IMG/VR virus record: IMGVR_UViG_3300042525_000208
Location: 1-20,542 of that record
Direction: 5' to 3' (one strand)
Source: a virus
Length of the DNA stretch: 20,542 nucleotides
Shown: in pieces, positions 1-5,082 of the stretch
How positions within the stretch are numbered: position 1 is the stretch's first letter
Layout: the number at the start of each line of letters is the position of its first letter
The notes under the pieces: model-generated
Told to the model about the DNA's origin: nothing
Seen by the model: the letters and a program-made list of their open reading frames with translations, nothing else
Databases searched by the model: none
Made by a program: the position numbers and the translations under genes

Positions 1-1
1 T

Positions 2-418
2 AAGGTAATATTCCTAGACTATCTTCAGCTTATGAGTGGACAAGGCAAACAAAACCAAAACCGAGAGCAGGAAGTAAGTTTTATAAGCAGAAGCCTTAAA
101 GCCTTAGCCAAAGAGTTGGAAGTACCTATTATCGCATTATCTCAGCTATCTAGAAAGGTTGAGGAAAGAGCTGACAAGCTACCAATGTTGTCTGATCTTA
201 GAGAATCAGGCTCAATCGAACAAGACGCTGACATTGTTATTATGCTCATGCGACCATCTTACTACGAAATGAAAGAACCAGTTGAGATTGGTGGTAAAGA
301 ATACAATCCTGACGACCTTGTTATCGTAAAGGTAGAAAAGAACAGACATGGTAAGACTGGTAATATACCTATTAGATTTATTGGTGAAACAACCACATTT
401 GAAGACTATAAAATTTAA
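2..418 (+). CDS. dnaB: Replicative DNA helicase, DnaB type, C-terminal fragment (gene cut by left window edge)
   Basis: Hexameric 5'-3' helicase that unwinds the phage replication fork. Only the C-terminal RecA-like ATPase part is present. The frame is open from base 2 and reads [12 protein letters not shown] before the first ATG (base 32), so this ATG is internal: IFLDYLQL is the Walker B region of DnaB. Next come the conserved ALSQLSR segment and the signature [15 protein letters not shown], then the [13 protein letters not shown] segment (helicase motif H4 region with the arginine finger area) and a short C-terminal beta stretch. The length after Walker B is normal for the family, so the 3' end is intact. 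It heads the visible part of the + strand early operon; the next gene starts three bases after its stop. The family call is firm; the symbol is by homology to bacterial DnaB. Confidence 0.93.
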   Translation, partial: KVIFLDYLQLMSGQGKQNQNREQEVSFISRSLKALAKELEVPIIALSQLSRKVEERADKLPMLSDLRESGSIEQDADIVIMLMRPSYYEMKEPVEIGGKEYNPDDLVIVKVEKNRHGKTGNIPIRFIGETTTFEDYKI

Positions 419-421
419 ACT

Positions 422-700
422 ATGAAAACAGCAATGCAAGAATTATTAGATATTACTTATAAGTCTATATCTAATGCTAAAGAACTAAAGTTAAATGGTC
501 TTAATGATCAACGTGAAATAGACATTTTATTGAATGTATATAATGTTTATAGGGTTATAATAGAAAGAGATATGCTTGAAAAAGAAAAAGATAGAATGTT
601 TCATTCTTTTTATGCTGGAGTTGGATATGATGAAGTTTTAGATGATTGCGACAAAATATTTGAACAATATTATAATGAAGTATTTAACCAAAACAAATAA
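422..700 (+). CDS. Small phage protein of the MKTAMQEL family, copy 1 (92 aa)
   Basis: Function unknown. The protein is charged and helical, begins MKTAMQELLDI, has a central LEKEKDRM segment and ends with FEQYYNEVFNQNK. The same layout (MKTAMQEL start, LEKEK in the middle) recurs in the next gene, so the two are paralogs. From memory, small proteins with this start, an LEKEK-x-x-I-x-x-A core and an EQYYN-x-x-F tail are common in phages of Flavobacteriia; I recall no assigned function. It sits three bases after the helicase stop and is followed by its paralog after two bases, so it is part of the replication operon. There is no Shine-Dalgarno; the leader is A-rich. Confidence 0.85.
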   Translation: MKTAMQELLDITYKSISNAKELKLNGLNDQREIDILLNVYNVYRVIIERDMLEKEKDRMFHSFYAGVGYDEVLDDCDKIFEQYYNEVFNQNK

Positions 701-702
701 CT

Positions 703-921
703 ATGAAAACAGCAATGCAAGAATTAATTGAGTTAATTGTAAACAACAAAACTAGGCTTGATATAATTGAAAAAAATCAACAAATGTGGCTTGAAAAAGA
801 AAAAGAGCAGATAATTACCGCTTTTGAAGTTGGATATAAATCTTGCGATTTAGATGAAACGTTTGAAATTAATAGGAAATTAGCAAGTGGAGAACTGCAC
901 TATAACAAAACTTATAAATAA
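703..921 (+). CDS. Small phage protein of the MKTAMQEL family, copy 2 (72 aa)
   Basis: Function unknown; paralog of the gene just upstream. It begins MKTAMQELIEL, carries LEKEKEQIITAFEVGY in the middle and ends with HYNKTYK, a worn version of the family tail EQYYN-x-x-F. The first 24 coding bases are identical in both copies, while the remaining sequence has diverged strongly. The start codon follows the stop of copy 1 by two bases, inside the leader AACCAAAACAAATAACTATG. Strong conservation confined to the first eight codons suggests the start region itself is under selection or was exchanged. It is predicted to be a soluble, mostly helical protein. Confidence 0.82.
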   Translation: MKTAMQELIELIVNNKTRLDIIEKNQQMWLEKEKEQIITAFEVGYKSCDLDETFEINRKLASGELHYNKTYK

Positions 922-931
922 AACAAATAAC

Positions 932-1162
932 ATGGAACAAAACATCACACTAATCGACCAAAAATTCCCTGAAGTGGAATATGTACAAGGAGAAGACCTT
1001 AACATCGAGAACATGAAAGAACGTATCGTTACTAAAGCATGGTATGATACTGCTAGATTTAACGACATAACAGACATAGCAGTTGGTATCGGTATGGGTA
1101 CTAGAACACTTTTCTTTTATGCTAAGAAACTAAAACTACCTAAGAGAAGTGGACTTAAATAG
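932..1162 (+). CDS. Small protein with helix-turn-helix-like C-terminal half (76 aa)
   Basis: Probable DNA-binding protein. The frame is open to an earlier ATG at 887, but that would overlap the preceding gene by 35 bases; the ATG at 932 follows its stop by ten bases and has the recurrent leader AAAACAAATAACATG, so I choose 932. Residues 38-70 (DTARFNDITDIAVGIGMG, then TRTLFFYAKKLKLPKR) resemble a helix-turn-helix: helix, turn at GIGMG, then a recognition-type helix ending in basic residues. The first 30 residues are acidic. The last 14 bases overlap the next gene. The HTH call is by pattern only; no family is recognised. Confidence 0.75.
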   Translation: MEQNITLIDQKFPEVEYVQGEDLNIENMKERIVTKAWYDTARFNDITDIAVGIGMGTRTLFFYAKKLKLPKRSGLK

Positions 1163-1520
1163 GAACTATAAGAATACTCGTAAGTTCGACATAGAACAAG
1201 CTAAGGCTAAAGATGGCACTTACCAGGCATTGTTATTGTTTGCTAGGAACACAAAAATCCTCGTTATCCAACAGCCAAAAGCCCTAAAGCAGAAATATAT
1301 GTGGCTTGAATATGAGAATAATGGTAAACCTAGTGGTATAGCTGATACAAGAGTAGAGTTCTTTGCTATCAACTTTGACCTTAAAGATAGAATCTACTTT
1401 ATAAGGGCTGAGATGCTTAGAATAAAGGCAAGAAGACACTTTAAATGGGGTAAAACTAAGATAGTCGAGGGCATAAGATATGTAAAAGTTCCAACTGTGG
1501 AGATGATACGTTTCGATTAA
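1149..1520 (+). CDS. Unknown basic protein with GTG start (123 aa)
   Basis: No family recognised. The protein is rich in Lys and Arg with alternating beta-like and helical stretches, for example QALLLFARNTKILVIQQP (about 28-45), DTRVEFFAINFDLKDRIYFI (66-85) and the basic segment MLRIKARRHFKWGKTK (about 88-103). A nucleic-acid-binding role is possible but not shown. The frame is closed by a stop at 1131, and the only plausible start between there and an ATG at 1299 is GTG at 1149, which overlaps the preceding gene by 14 bases in the +1 frame. Starting at 1299 would remove about 50 residues that look like ordinary coding sequence. A frameshifted fusion with the HTH-like gene cannot be excluded. 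Confidence 0.72.
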   Translation: MDLNRNYKNTRKFDIEQAKAKDGTYQALLLFARNTKILVIQQPKALKQKYMWLEYENNGKPSGIADTRVEFFAINFDLKDRIYFIRAEMLRIKARRHFKWGKTKIVEGIRYVKVPTVEMIRFD

Positions 1521-1539
1521 TTGATGTAATTTCGTTTAT

Positions 1540-1911
1540 ATGACATACAAAACAGCAAGTGACTTAACCAAGATGATGCTAGAATATTTAGATAGTTTGG
1601 GTTATGAAGTATGGAGGAATAATAACCTAGCAGTTAAGGGAAGGTCTTTCATTGGTAAGAAAGGTTTACCTGACATTATTGGTTACCATAAGAACTATGG
1701 TCAGTTCATTGCTTGTGAGATTAAAGCTATAGGTGATAGGTTAAGCGTATCACAAATAGAGTTCTTAACTCATTTAGGTATGTGCGGTGGCACATCTATT
1801 GTATGTCAACAAGTATCAGACGGAACAATTAATTTAACAATATTTTTAGACAATGGCGAAAGCAAAATCAGCATCTGGGACGAGTATAAAGGTGAGTTTC
1901 GGGAAGCGTAA
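1540..1911 (+). CDS. VRR-NUC domain nuclease (123 aa)
   Basis: Small nuclease of the PD-(D/E)XK superfamily, VRR-NUC type, a family that includes stand-alone phage enzymes acting on DNA structures such as Holliday junctions or flaps. Visible motifs: KKGLPDIIGYH (G42, P44, D45), then FIACEIKA with E60-I-K62 as the D...ExK metal-binding core, then GDRLSVSQIEFLTHL, whose Q72 is the conserved glutamine of the motif following ExK. An N-terminal helix (1-20) precedes YEVWRNNN, also typical. The length fits a minimal single-domain VRR-NUC protein. Position next to helicase and nucleotide-metabolism-like genes fits a role in replication or recombination. The exact substrate is inferred, not seen. Confidence 0.88.
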   Translation: MTYKTASDLTKMMLEYLDSLGYEVWRNNNLAVKGRSFIGKKGLPDIIGYHKNYGQFIACEIKAIGDRLSVSQIEFLTHLGMCGGTSIVCQQVSDGTINLTIFLDNGESKISIWDEYKGEFREA

Positions 1912-1984
1912 AGAAGGGAAGGCAAAGAAATCTTATAACAAACATAGTCCAAGACCTAAAGCATATCGTGGTCAAGGACGCTAA
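1853..1984 (+). CDS. Short basic protein overlapping the VRR-NUC gene (43 aa)
   Basis: The ORF begins with MAKAKSASGT inside the 3' end of the nuclease gene (59-base overlap, +1 frame) and runs to a stop ten bases before the next ATG, filling what would otherwise be an 82-base gap. It has about 14 Lys/Arg and contains VSFGKRKEGKAKKSYNKHSP and a tail AYRGQGR. From memory, short proteins with a GKRK-x-GKAKKSYNKH core and an RGQGR tail recur in Bacteroidota phages, which supports a real gene. Its composition suggests RNA or DNA binding; no function is known to me. Confidence 0.8.
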   Translation: MAKAKSASGTSIKVSFGKRKEGKAKKSYNKHSPRPKAYRGQGR

Positions 1985-1993
1985 ACAACAATT

Positions 1994-2206
1994 ATGGAAA
2001 ATCAAGAATTAGAAAACAAGGCAGAAAAAGTAACTAAGACAACTAAACAAGAAGTTAAGGTTACTGTAGTTCCTAAAGAAAGCAAGTTTGTAACTGCTGA
2101 AACTATTAAGTTAGTAGAAGACATCTTAAACGATGGTACAGTAGATATTAAATGGAGAGCACAACTTAAAGAACAAGTAAGAAAATATAAAGGGTATGGA
2201 GAATAA
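1994..2206 (+). CDS. Unknown small protein (70 aa)
   Basis: Not recognised. The first 30 residues are low-complexity and charged, rich in Lys, Glu, Thr and Val, and probably disordered. Residues 35-70 look like two short helices (ETIKLVEDILND; KWRAQLKEQVRKYKGYG). It starts ten bases after the 43-aa gene with an ACAACAATT leader and overlaps the next gene by 11 bases, so it is part of the same operon and likely translationally coupled to its neighbour. Confidence 0.72.
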   Translation: MENQELENKAEKVTKTTKQEVKVTVVPKESKFVTAETIKLVEDILNDGTVDIKWRAQLKEQVRKYKGYGE

Positions 2207-2399
2207 GTATGACACTATAGTCGAGTCTGTGATTACTAAGTATAAAGATAGAGCTAACATTGGCTTTACGAAATACGGAACTAACCTAGACAGAACTGAC
2301 TTAAACACCAAAGAATGGGCTGAGCATTTACAGCAAGAACTTATGGATGCTGTATTATACTTAGAGAAATTCAAAGAAGGAATTAAAAATAGTTTATAA
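2196..2399 (+). CDS. MazG-like small helical protein (67 aa)
   Basis: The pattern KYGTNLDR (residues 26-33), then WAEHLQQELMDAVLYLEKF (41-59), matches short phage proteins related to the all-alpha NTP pyrophosphatase (MazG-like) superfamily, in which an E-x-x-x-E-L-x-D-A helix supplies acidic metal-binding residues. At 67 aa it is shorter than complete MazG-like enzymes, so it may be a reduced form or act as an oligomer; catalysis on non-canonical nucleotides is inference. The ATG overlaps the stop of the previous gene by 11 bases, pointing to coupled translation. Confidence 0.65.
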   Translation: MENKYDTIVESVITKYKDRANIGFTKYGTNLDRTDLNTKEWAEHLQQELMDAVLYLEKFKEGIKNSL

Positions 2400-2414
2400 A
2401 CCAAAACAAATATC

Positions 2415-2669
2415 ATGGCAACACAAAAAGAGAACTTCTTAGGAAGATGTTTCACACTTAGATCAGCTTACGGATCATTCAGAAAAGTATCATTCGGTCC
2501 AGAGGACTTAAAGAAACTAAATGAGTTCGCAGCATCTAACAAAGGATGGTGTTCTATCCTTATCAAAGACAAAAAGAACGCAGGACCTGAACAAAGTGAT
2601 TTCTATTGCGAAATGGATACATTTAAAGCAGGTGATTACAAACCAACAGATAAAAAATTACCATTTTAG
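2415..2669 (+). CDS. Unknown small phage protein (84 aa)
   Basis: Not recognised. A soluble protein with a mixed alpha/beta look: FTLRSAYGSFRKVSFG, then a helix around PEDLKKLNEFAASNK, then a strand CSILIKDKK and a C-terminal tail TDKKLPF. The final Pro-Phe recalls the SSB tail, but the tail here is basic rather than acidic, so I do not call SSB. Its leader AACCAAAACAAATATC is nearly the same as that in front of the gene at 703. Confidence 0.72.
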   Translation: MATQKENFLGRCFTLRSAYGSFRKVSFGPEDLKKLNEFAASNKGWCSILIKDKKNAGPEQSDFYCEMDTFKAGDYKPTDKKLPF

Positions 2670-2671
2670 TT

Positions 2672-2860
2672 ATGAACTCAAAAATTTATAGAGATATTTT
2701 AATTAACTTATCACTTTTATTAGTAGGTTTGTATCTACCATTCGCTTTCATTATCAATAAGTATAACCCAACAATGTGGGAATGGTATGAAAGAGCATTA
2801 TACGTTATATCTGTTGCAGTAACTATAGGTTACGGAGCTAATCAGTATAACAAAAAGTAG
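2672..2860 (+). CDS. Small membrane protein with two predicted helices (62 aa)
   Basis: Last gene of the + strand operon. It has two hydrophobic stretches: about residues 9-28 (ILINLSLLLVGLYLPFAFII) and 41-56 (RALYVISVAVTIGYGA), joined by a short polar loop with Trp residues, and a basic C-terminus NQYNKK. This is the layout of a small inner-membrane hairpin protein. A holin is possible by shape, but it lies in the early operon, far from the endolysin, so a superinfection or host-membrane function is as likely. It starts two bases after the previous stop and is followed 26 bases later by a strong terminator. Confidence 0.75.
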   Translation: MNSKIYRDILINLSLLLVGLYLPFAFIINKYNPTMWEWYERALYVISVAVTIGYGANQYNKK

Positions 2861-2886
2861 TATGTTTTGTTTGTAGTTTAATAGTT

Positions 2887-2917
2887 AGACGCTGCTATTC
2901 TTAGTAGCGTCTTTTTT
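2887..2917 (+). terminator. Intrinsic terminator of the + strand operon
   Basis: Perfect 11-bp stem with one G-T wobble: AGACGCTGCTA (2887-2897), loop TTCT, TAGTAGCGTCT (2902-2912), followed by a run of six T (2912-2917). It lies 26 bases after the last + strand gene. This is a classic Rho-independent terminator. Confidence 0.92.
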
Positions 2918-2927
2918 ATGTATCAAA

Positions 2928-2956
2928 TTGACTTATATCAATAAAACATAAGTCAA
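2928..2956. repeat. 9-bp perfect inverted repeat in the convergent junction
   Basis: TTGACTTAT (2928-2936) and ATAAGTCAA (2948-2956) are separated by 11 bases. It lies directly after the + strand terminator. It could be a further weak hairpin or a binding site for a dimeric protein; there is no T-run on the + side. Confidence 0.6.
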
Positions 2957-2980
2957 AAAGTAGTAGTTTTACTACCTTTT
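2955..2980. terminator. A/T-flanked hairpin, possible bidirectional terminator
   Basis: GTAGTA (2960-2965), loop GTTT, TACTAC (2970-2975), extended after one mismatch by AAAA (2955-2958) paired with TTTT (2977-2980). Read on the - strand the stem is followed by TTTTT, and on the + strand by CTTTT, so it could back up termination from both sides of the convergent junction. Confidence 0.5.
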
Positions 2981-3014
2981 ATGATCGATAAATGAACTTT
3001 ATATGAGCGATAAA
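2981..3014. repeat. Short direct repeat ATGA-x-CGATAAA
   Basis: ATGATCGATAAA (2981-2992) and ATGAGCGATAAA (3003-3014) match at 11 of 12 bases with a 22-base period, about two helical turns. They lie in the noncoding junction between the operons. This could be a tandem protein-binding site or chance in AT-rich DNA. Confidence 0.35.
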
Positions 3015-3040
3015 AAACCCCCAGATTTTACCTGAGGGTT
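3012..3040 (-). terminator. Intrinsic terminator of the - strand 3084-3477 unit
   Basis: On the - strand, AACCCTCAG (3040-3032), loop GTAAAAT, CTGGGGGTT (3024-3016) forms a 9-bp stem with one mismatch. A run of six T follows (3017-3012), two of them closing the stem. It lies 44 bases after the stop of the gene at 3084. Confidence 0.8.
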
Positions 3041-3083
3041 AACCAAAACTACACACAATCACACACCACACATGAGAGCTATT

Positions 3084-3356
3084 TTAATTATGACTATTTC
3101 TAGTGTCATAAAACTTTGTCAATACTGATCCGTAAAGGACTGCTTGATACCTTGTAGTAAAACTATCCATAGATTCGTTTACATAGAAGTAATCCTCATT
3201 GGACATATATACAAAACACCTATCACTATTTTCTTCATCAGCCGTTACACTCGCCACCTGATAGATGTTGATATAAGCATCCGATTCCTCAGAATTATCC
3301 TGGAAATCATAGCTTTCATCTTCCTCTTCGGTCAGTTGTATGATGTGCATTAACAT
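3084..3356 (-). CDS. Acidic protein of unknown function (90 aa)
   Basis: Not recognised. Strongly acidic, especially residues 10-26 (EEEDESYDFQDNSEESD), with a later part that looks like short beta strands (INIYQVASV, CFVYMSNEDYFYV) and a helix. Acidic small phage proteins are sometimes inhibitors or DNA mimics, but nothing here shows that. The start is at MLMHIIQL; the second Met, two codons later, is equally possible. The first 41 bases overlap a 53-aa reading frame upstream on the same strand, and a terminator follows the stop. Confidence 0.75.
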   Translation of the reverse strand: MLMHIIQLTEEEDESYDFQDNSEESDAYINIYQVASVTADEENSDRCFVYMSNEDYFYVNESMDSFTTRYQAVLYGSVLTKFYDTRNSHN

Positions 3357-3477
3357 TTGTGATACTATTTTTAAGTACAGTAAGTCGTAATTCCTTTACA
3401 ATCAACTCAAGCCTAGCTTCTAAATGAGTCTTTTCTTTCATTAATTGGTTAATCTTAACGTCTACTTCTCTGTTCAT
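3316..3477 (-). CDS. Short coiled-coil-like reading frame (53 aa)
   Basis: The ORF begins MNREVDVKINQLMKEK and continues THLEARLELIVKELRL, a regular heptad-like charged helix, then ends with a basic tail HHTTDRRGR that lies inside the start of the next gene. It fills the space between the terminator of the late operon and the 90-aa gene, and a TAAATTTG promoter-like site lies one base before its ATG. With that promoter the transcript would be leaderless or would begin at the internal Met13, so the start is uncertain. The regular helical pattern argues for a real protein. Confidence 0.55.
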   Translation of the reverse strand: MNREVDVKINQLMKEKTHLEARLELIVKELRLTVLKNSITNVNAHHTTDRRGR

Positions 3478-3478
3478 A

Positions 3479-3486
3479 CAAATTTA
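3479..3486 (-). promoter_or_regulatory. Bacteroidota-type -7 promoter element TAAATTTG
   Basis: TAAATTTG on the - strand matches the TA-x-x-TTTG -7 consensus of Bacteroidota primary sigma factors. It lies 17 bases beyond the terminator that closes the late operon and just before the 53-aa and 90-aa genes, which is where a separate promoter would be expected. No clear TTG -33 element is visible at the usual spacing, so strength is uncertain. Confidence 0.5.
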
Positions 3487-3503
3487 CGATTTAATTCTAA
3501 TGG

Positions 3504-3549
3504 AAATAAAAAGTGCATACCCCATTGACAACCAATGCAATACACACTT
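3504..3549 (-). terminator. Long intrinsic terminator of the late operon
   Basis: On the - strand, a 17-position stem (3549-3533 with 3527-3511) closes a five-base loop GTTGT. It has one G-G mismatch and four G-T wobbles; the outer five pairs (AAGTG/CACTT) and the inner five (CATTG/CAATG) are perfect. A T-rich run TTTTTATTT follows (3510-3502). It lies 23 bases after the stop of the metallophosphoesterase gene. Confidence 0.85.
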
Positions 3550-3572
3550 TCTTTATATTTACTAGACTATAG

Positions 3573-4277
3573 TTACTTTCTAGGTAACCTAATAATCTTA
3601 CTGCCTAGAGGCATCGGAACAAATATAGCAACTCTTCCGCCATCTAGAACAACTCCACAACCTAATGTGGGTCTTTTGGGGAAAGGTCGTGAATACTCCA
3701 TAGCATAGGCATCAATATCGATACCACAGCCTACATTCATACCGAATATCATGTCCTTGTCAGATGAGCTGTAAAGCACACCTCCAAAGCTATGTATATG
3801 ACCTATTACTGTTGATTGTCGAGCATCTCTTGCTCTATTGATTGCACCTGCTTGTCCTGATGAACCTGTACCATGAGTATATAAAACACCGTCTATTTCC
3901 CATTCTAAAGCCCATTTCCAGCCTTTAGGAGCATCCCAAGCTTGTTCATAGGACTTGATAAAACGTTCTGGTAAACCGCTTGTTTGAGCCTTTCTTTTAT
4001 GAAGGGCTGAGTGGTTACCAATACATACTTTTACGTTAGGGAATTGTTTGTACCATTTATACATAGCAGCTTGTGCTAAGTCTGCTTCTCTACCTGCTCC
4101 ATGTCCGTCAGGTTTTGATTCATGGTAACTGATGGCATGATTGTCAACTTCATCTCCAATGTGTACAACCTCAGAACATTGAAACTTATTCGCTACTTCA
4201 TAGCAAAAAGCTTTATATCCAGGATGACAGAATGGTTCATGAGTGTCGCCTATTACTAGGACATTTTTCTTGCTCAT
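3573..4277 (-). CDS. Calcineurin-like metallophosphoesterase (234 aa)
   Basis: Two-metal phosphoesterase acting on phosphomonoesters, phosphodiesters or nucleic acids. All five family motifs are visible: GDTHEP (D11, H13), GDEVDNH (D42), GNH (N88, H89), THG (H135) and GHIHS (H160, H162), so the active site looks complete. There is no signal peptide or membrane segment, so it should act in the cytoplasm. It is the last gene of the late operon, 22 bases after the endolysin, and a long terminator follows. Such enzymes in phages are more often met among replication genes; this distal spot suggests an accessory gene. The substrate cannot be told from sequence. The leader is an A/C-rich repeat of CCAAAA, with no Shine-Dalgarno. 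Confidence 0.9.
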   Translation of the reverse strand: MSKKNVLVIGDTHEPFCHPGYKAFCYEVANKFQCSEVVHIGDEVDNHAISYHESKPDGHGAGREADLAQAAMYKWYKQFPNVKVCIGNHSALHKRKAQTSGLPERFIKSYEQAWDAPKGWKWALEWEIDGVLYTHGTGSSGQAGAINRARDARQSTVIGHIHSFGGVLYSSSDKDMIFGMNVGCGIDIDAYAMEYSRPFPKRPTLGCGVVLDGGRVAIFVPMPLGSKIIRLPRK

Positions 4278-4299
4278 TATGTGTGGTTTTGGTTTTGGT

Positions 4300-4785
4300 T
4301 TATTTTACTAACTTTTCGTTACCCTTATAAGTAACATAGTTAGTTCTTCCGCCTGTTTTATCTTTAGCAATCAATATTTCTTGCTTTAGATTATTAGCAT
4401 CATAAGCTACATGAACCCATCCTAATTTACCATCCTTTGGAAACTCTGCTATTAACTGCTTAAATTTAAGATTGTCTTTGATATAGTGAAATATATCATT
4501 GTTTGTATATGTGCTACCTGAACCATCTTGATCGATATCTGCCGCACAACCAAAACTATGATCTGATTTTAATGCTCCACCTATGAAGTGATTAAGCATC
4601 TTTGACCTGTAACCACTAGAAAGCGTAATAGGACCAAACTTCATTCTGATTGGTTCTAATACTTTTTCACATAGTACTTTAATGTTTTCAATGTGTTCAG
4701 GAGTTGGCTCGTTAGATACTCCATGTCTTTTTGCTGATTCACTACGAGTAAACTCTATAAGTGAAAAATGTGCTGTTAATTTCAT
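4300..4785 (-). CDS. Endolysin, peptidase M15 family (161 aa)
   Basis: Zinc peptidase that cuts peptidoglycan stem peptides at lysis. Motifs of the M15A group: SSGYRS (56-61), SDHSFGCAADID with zinc ligands H76 and D83, and GWVHVAY with W123 and H125. It starts with KLTAHFSLIEFTRSESAKRH, the usual N-terminus of this phage/prophage subgroup. There is no signal peptide, so export would depend on the holin. It lies directly downstream of a holin candidate and a 28-aa membrane protein, with a one-base gap to the latter, completing the lysis cassette. Whether it is an L-Ala-D-Glu or D-Ala-type endopeptidase is not decidable here. Confidence 0.9.
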   Translation of the reverse strand: MKLTAHFSLIEFTRSESAKRHGVSNEPTPEHIENIKVLCEKVLEPIRMKFGPITLSSGYRSKMLNHFIGGALKSDHSFGCAADIDQDGSGSTYTNNDIFHYIKDNLKFKQLIAEFPKDGKLGWVHVAYDANNLKQEILIAKDKTGGRTNYVTYKGNEKLVK

Positions 4786-4786
4786 C

Positions 4787-4873
4787 TTAAATAATTTGAT
4801 TTACAAAATATGCTAATCCTAGCAACCACAATAGGAAGCCAAGTGTTAAAATTATCTTTTCGTTCTTAGGCAT
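4787..4873 (-). CDS. 28-aa membrane microprotein between holin and endolysin
   Basis: Reads MPKNEKIILTLGFLLWLLGL and continues AYFVNQII. Residues 7-24 form one clear membrane helix behind a short charged N-terminus. It overlaps the 3' end of the holin candidate by eight bases and stops one base before the endolysin start, so without it there would be an 80-base gap in an otherwise tightly packed operon. By position and shape it may be a holin partner, antiholin or pinholin-type protein. Length makes it easy to miss; the tight fit between neighbours is the main evidence that it is real. Confidence 0.7.
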   Translation of the reverse strand: MPKNEKIILTLGFLLWLLGLAYFVNQII

Positions 4874-5081
4874 CTTTCTTAAATATTTTCTCTACTGAGG
4901 TTAAACCTAAGCAACCGAATGCTAACAAAGCTACTGATTCTACAAGTATTGAACTTGGAGCTATATGCTCTTCACTAAAACTATTGTGATATACTGTAAC
5001 ACATAATGTAATTACACATAACAAACCACATAAACGCTTCATGCTGAATCTACCGCTATCTTCTTGGAAAAACTGTTTCAT
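4866..5081 (-). CDS. Holin candidate with two membrane helices (71 aa)
   Basis: Small membrane protein with helices at about residues 15-31 and 43-60 and a basic C-terminus EKIFKKDA, which is class II holin topology. The N-terminus MKQFFQEDSGRFSMKRLCGL fits a pattern common in putative Bacteroidota phage holins (a short polar segment with G-x-x-S-x-x-R before helix 1). The position two genes before the M15 endolysin supports a role in inner-membrane permeabilisation. It starts one base after the stop of the gene at 5083 and overlaps the 28-aa gene by eight bases. The holin role is inferred from topology and context. Confidence 0.7.
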   Translation of the reverse strand: MKQFFQEDSGRFSMKRLCGLLCVITLCVTVYHNSFSEEHIAPSSILVESVALLAFGCLGLTSVEKIFKKDA

Positions 5082-5082
5082 A

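Noticed and set aside
32-34. ATG at 32 as the start of the helicase gene
   Set aside because: The codons before it encode the Walker B segment IFLDYLQL, so the gene begins outside the window.
2415-2669. Single-stranded DNA-binding protein call for the 84-aa protein
   Set aside because: Only the final Pro-Phe fits; no OB-fold pattern and the tail is basic instead of acidic.
3072-3128. 18-codon + strand ORF behind an A/C-rich leader (AACCAAAACTACACACAATCAC...)
   Set aside because: The leader resembles those before real genes, but the peptide is very short, lies antisense to the 3' end of the 90-aa gene and follows a - strand terminator; no further support.
3144-3353. 69-codon + strand ORF
   Set aside because: Exactly antisense to the acidic 90-aa gene; its composition looks like the mirror of that gene, with no start context of its own.
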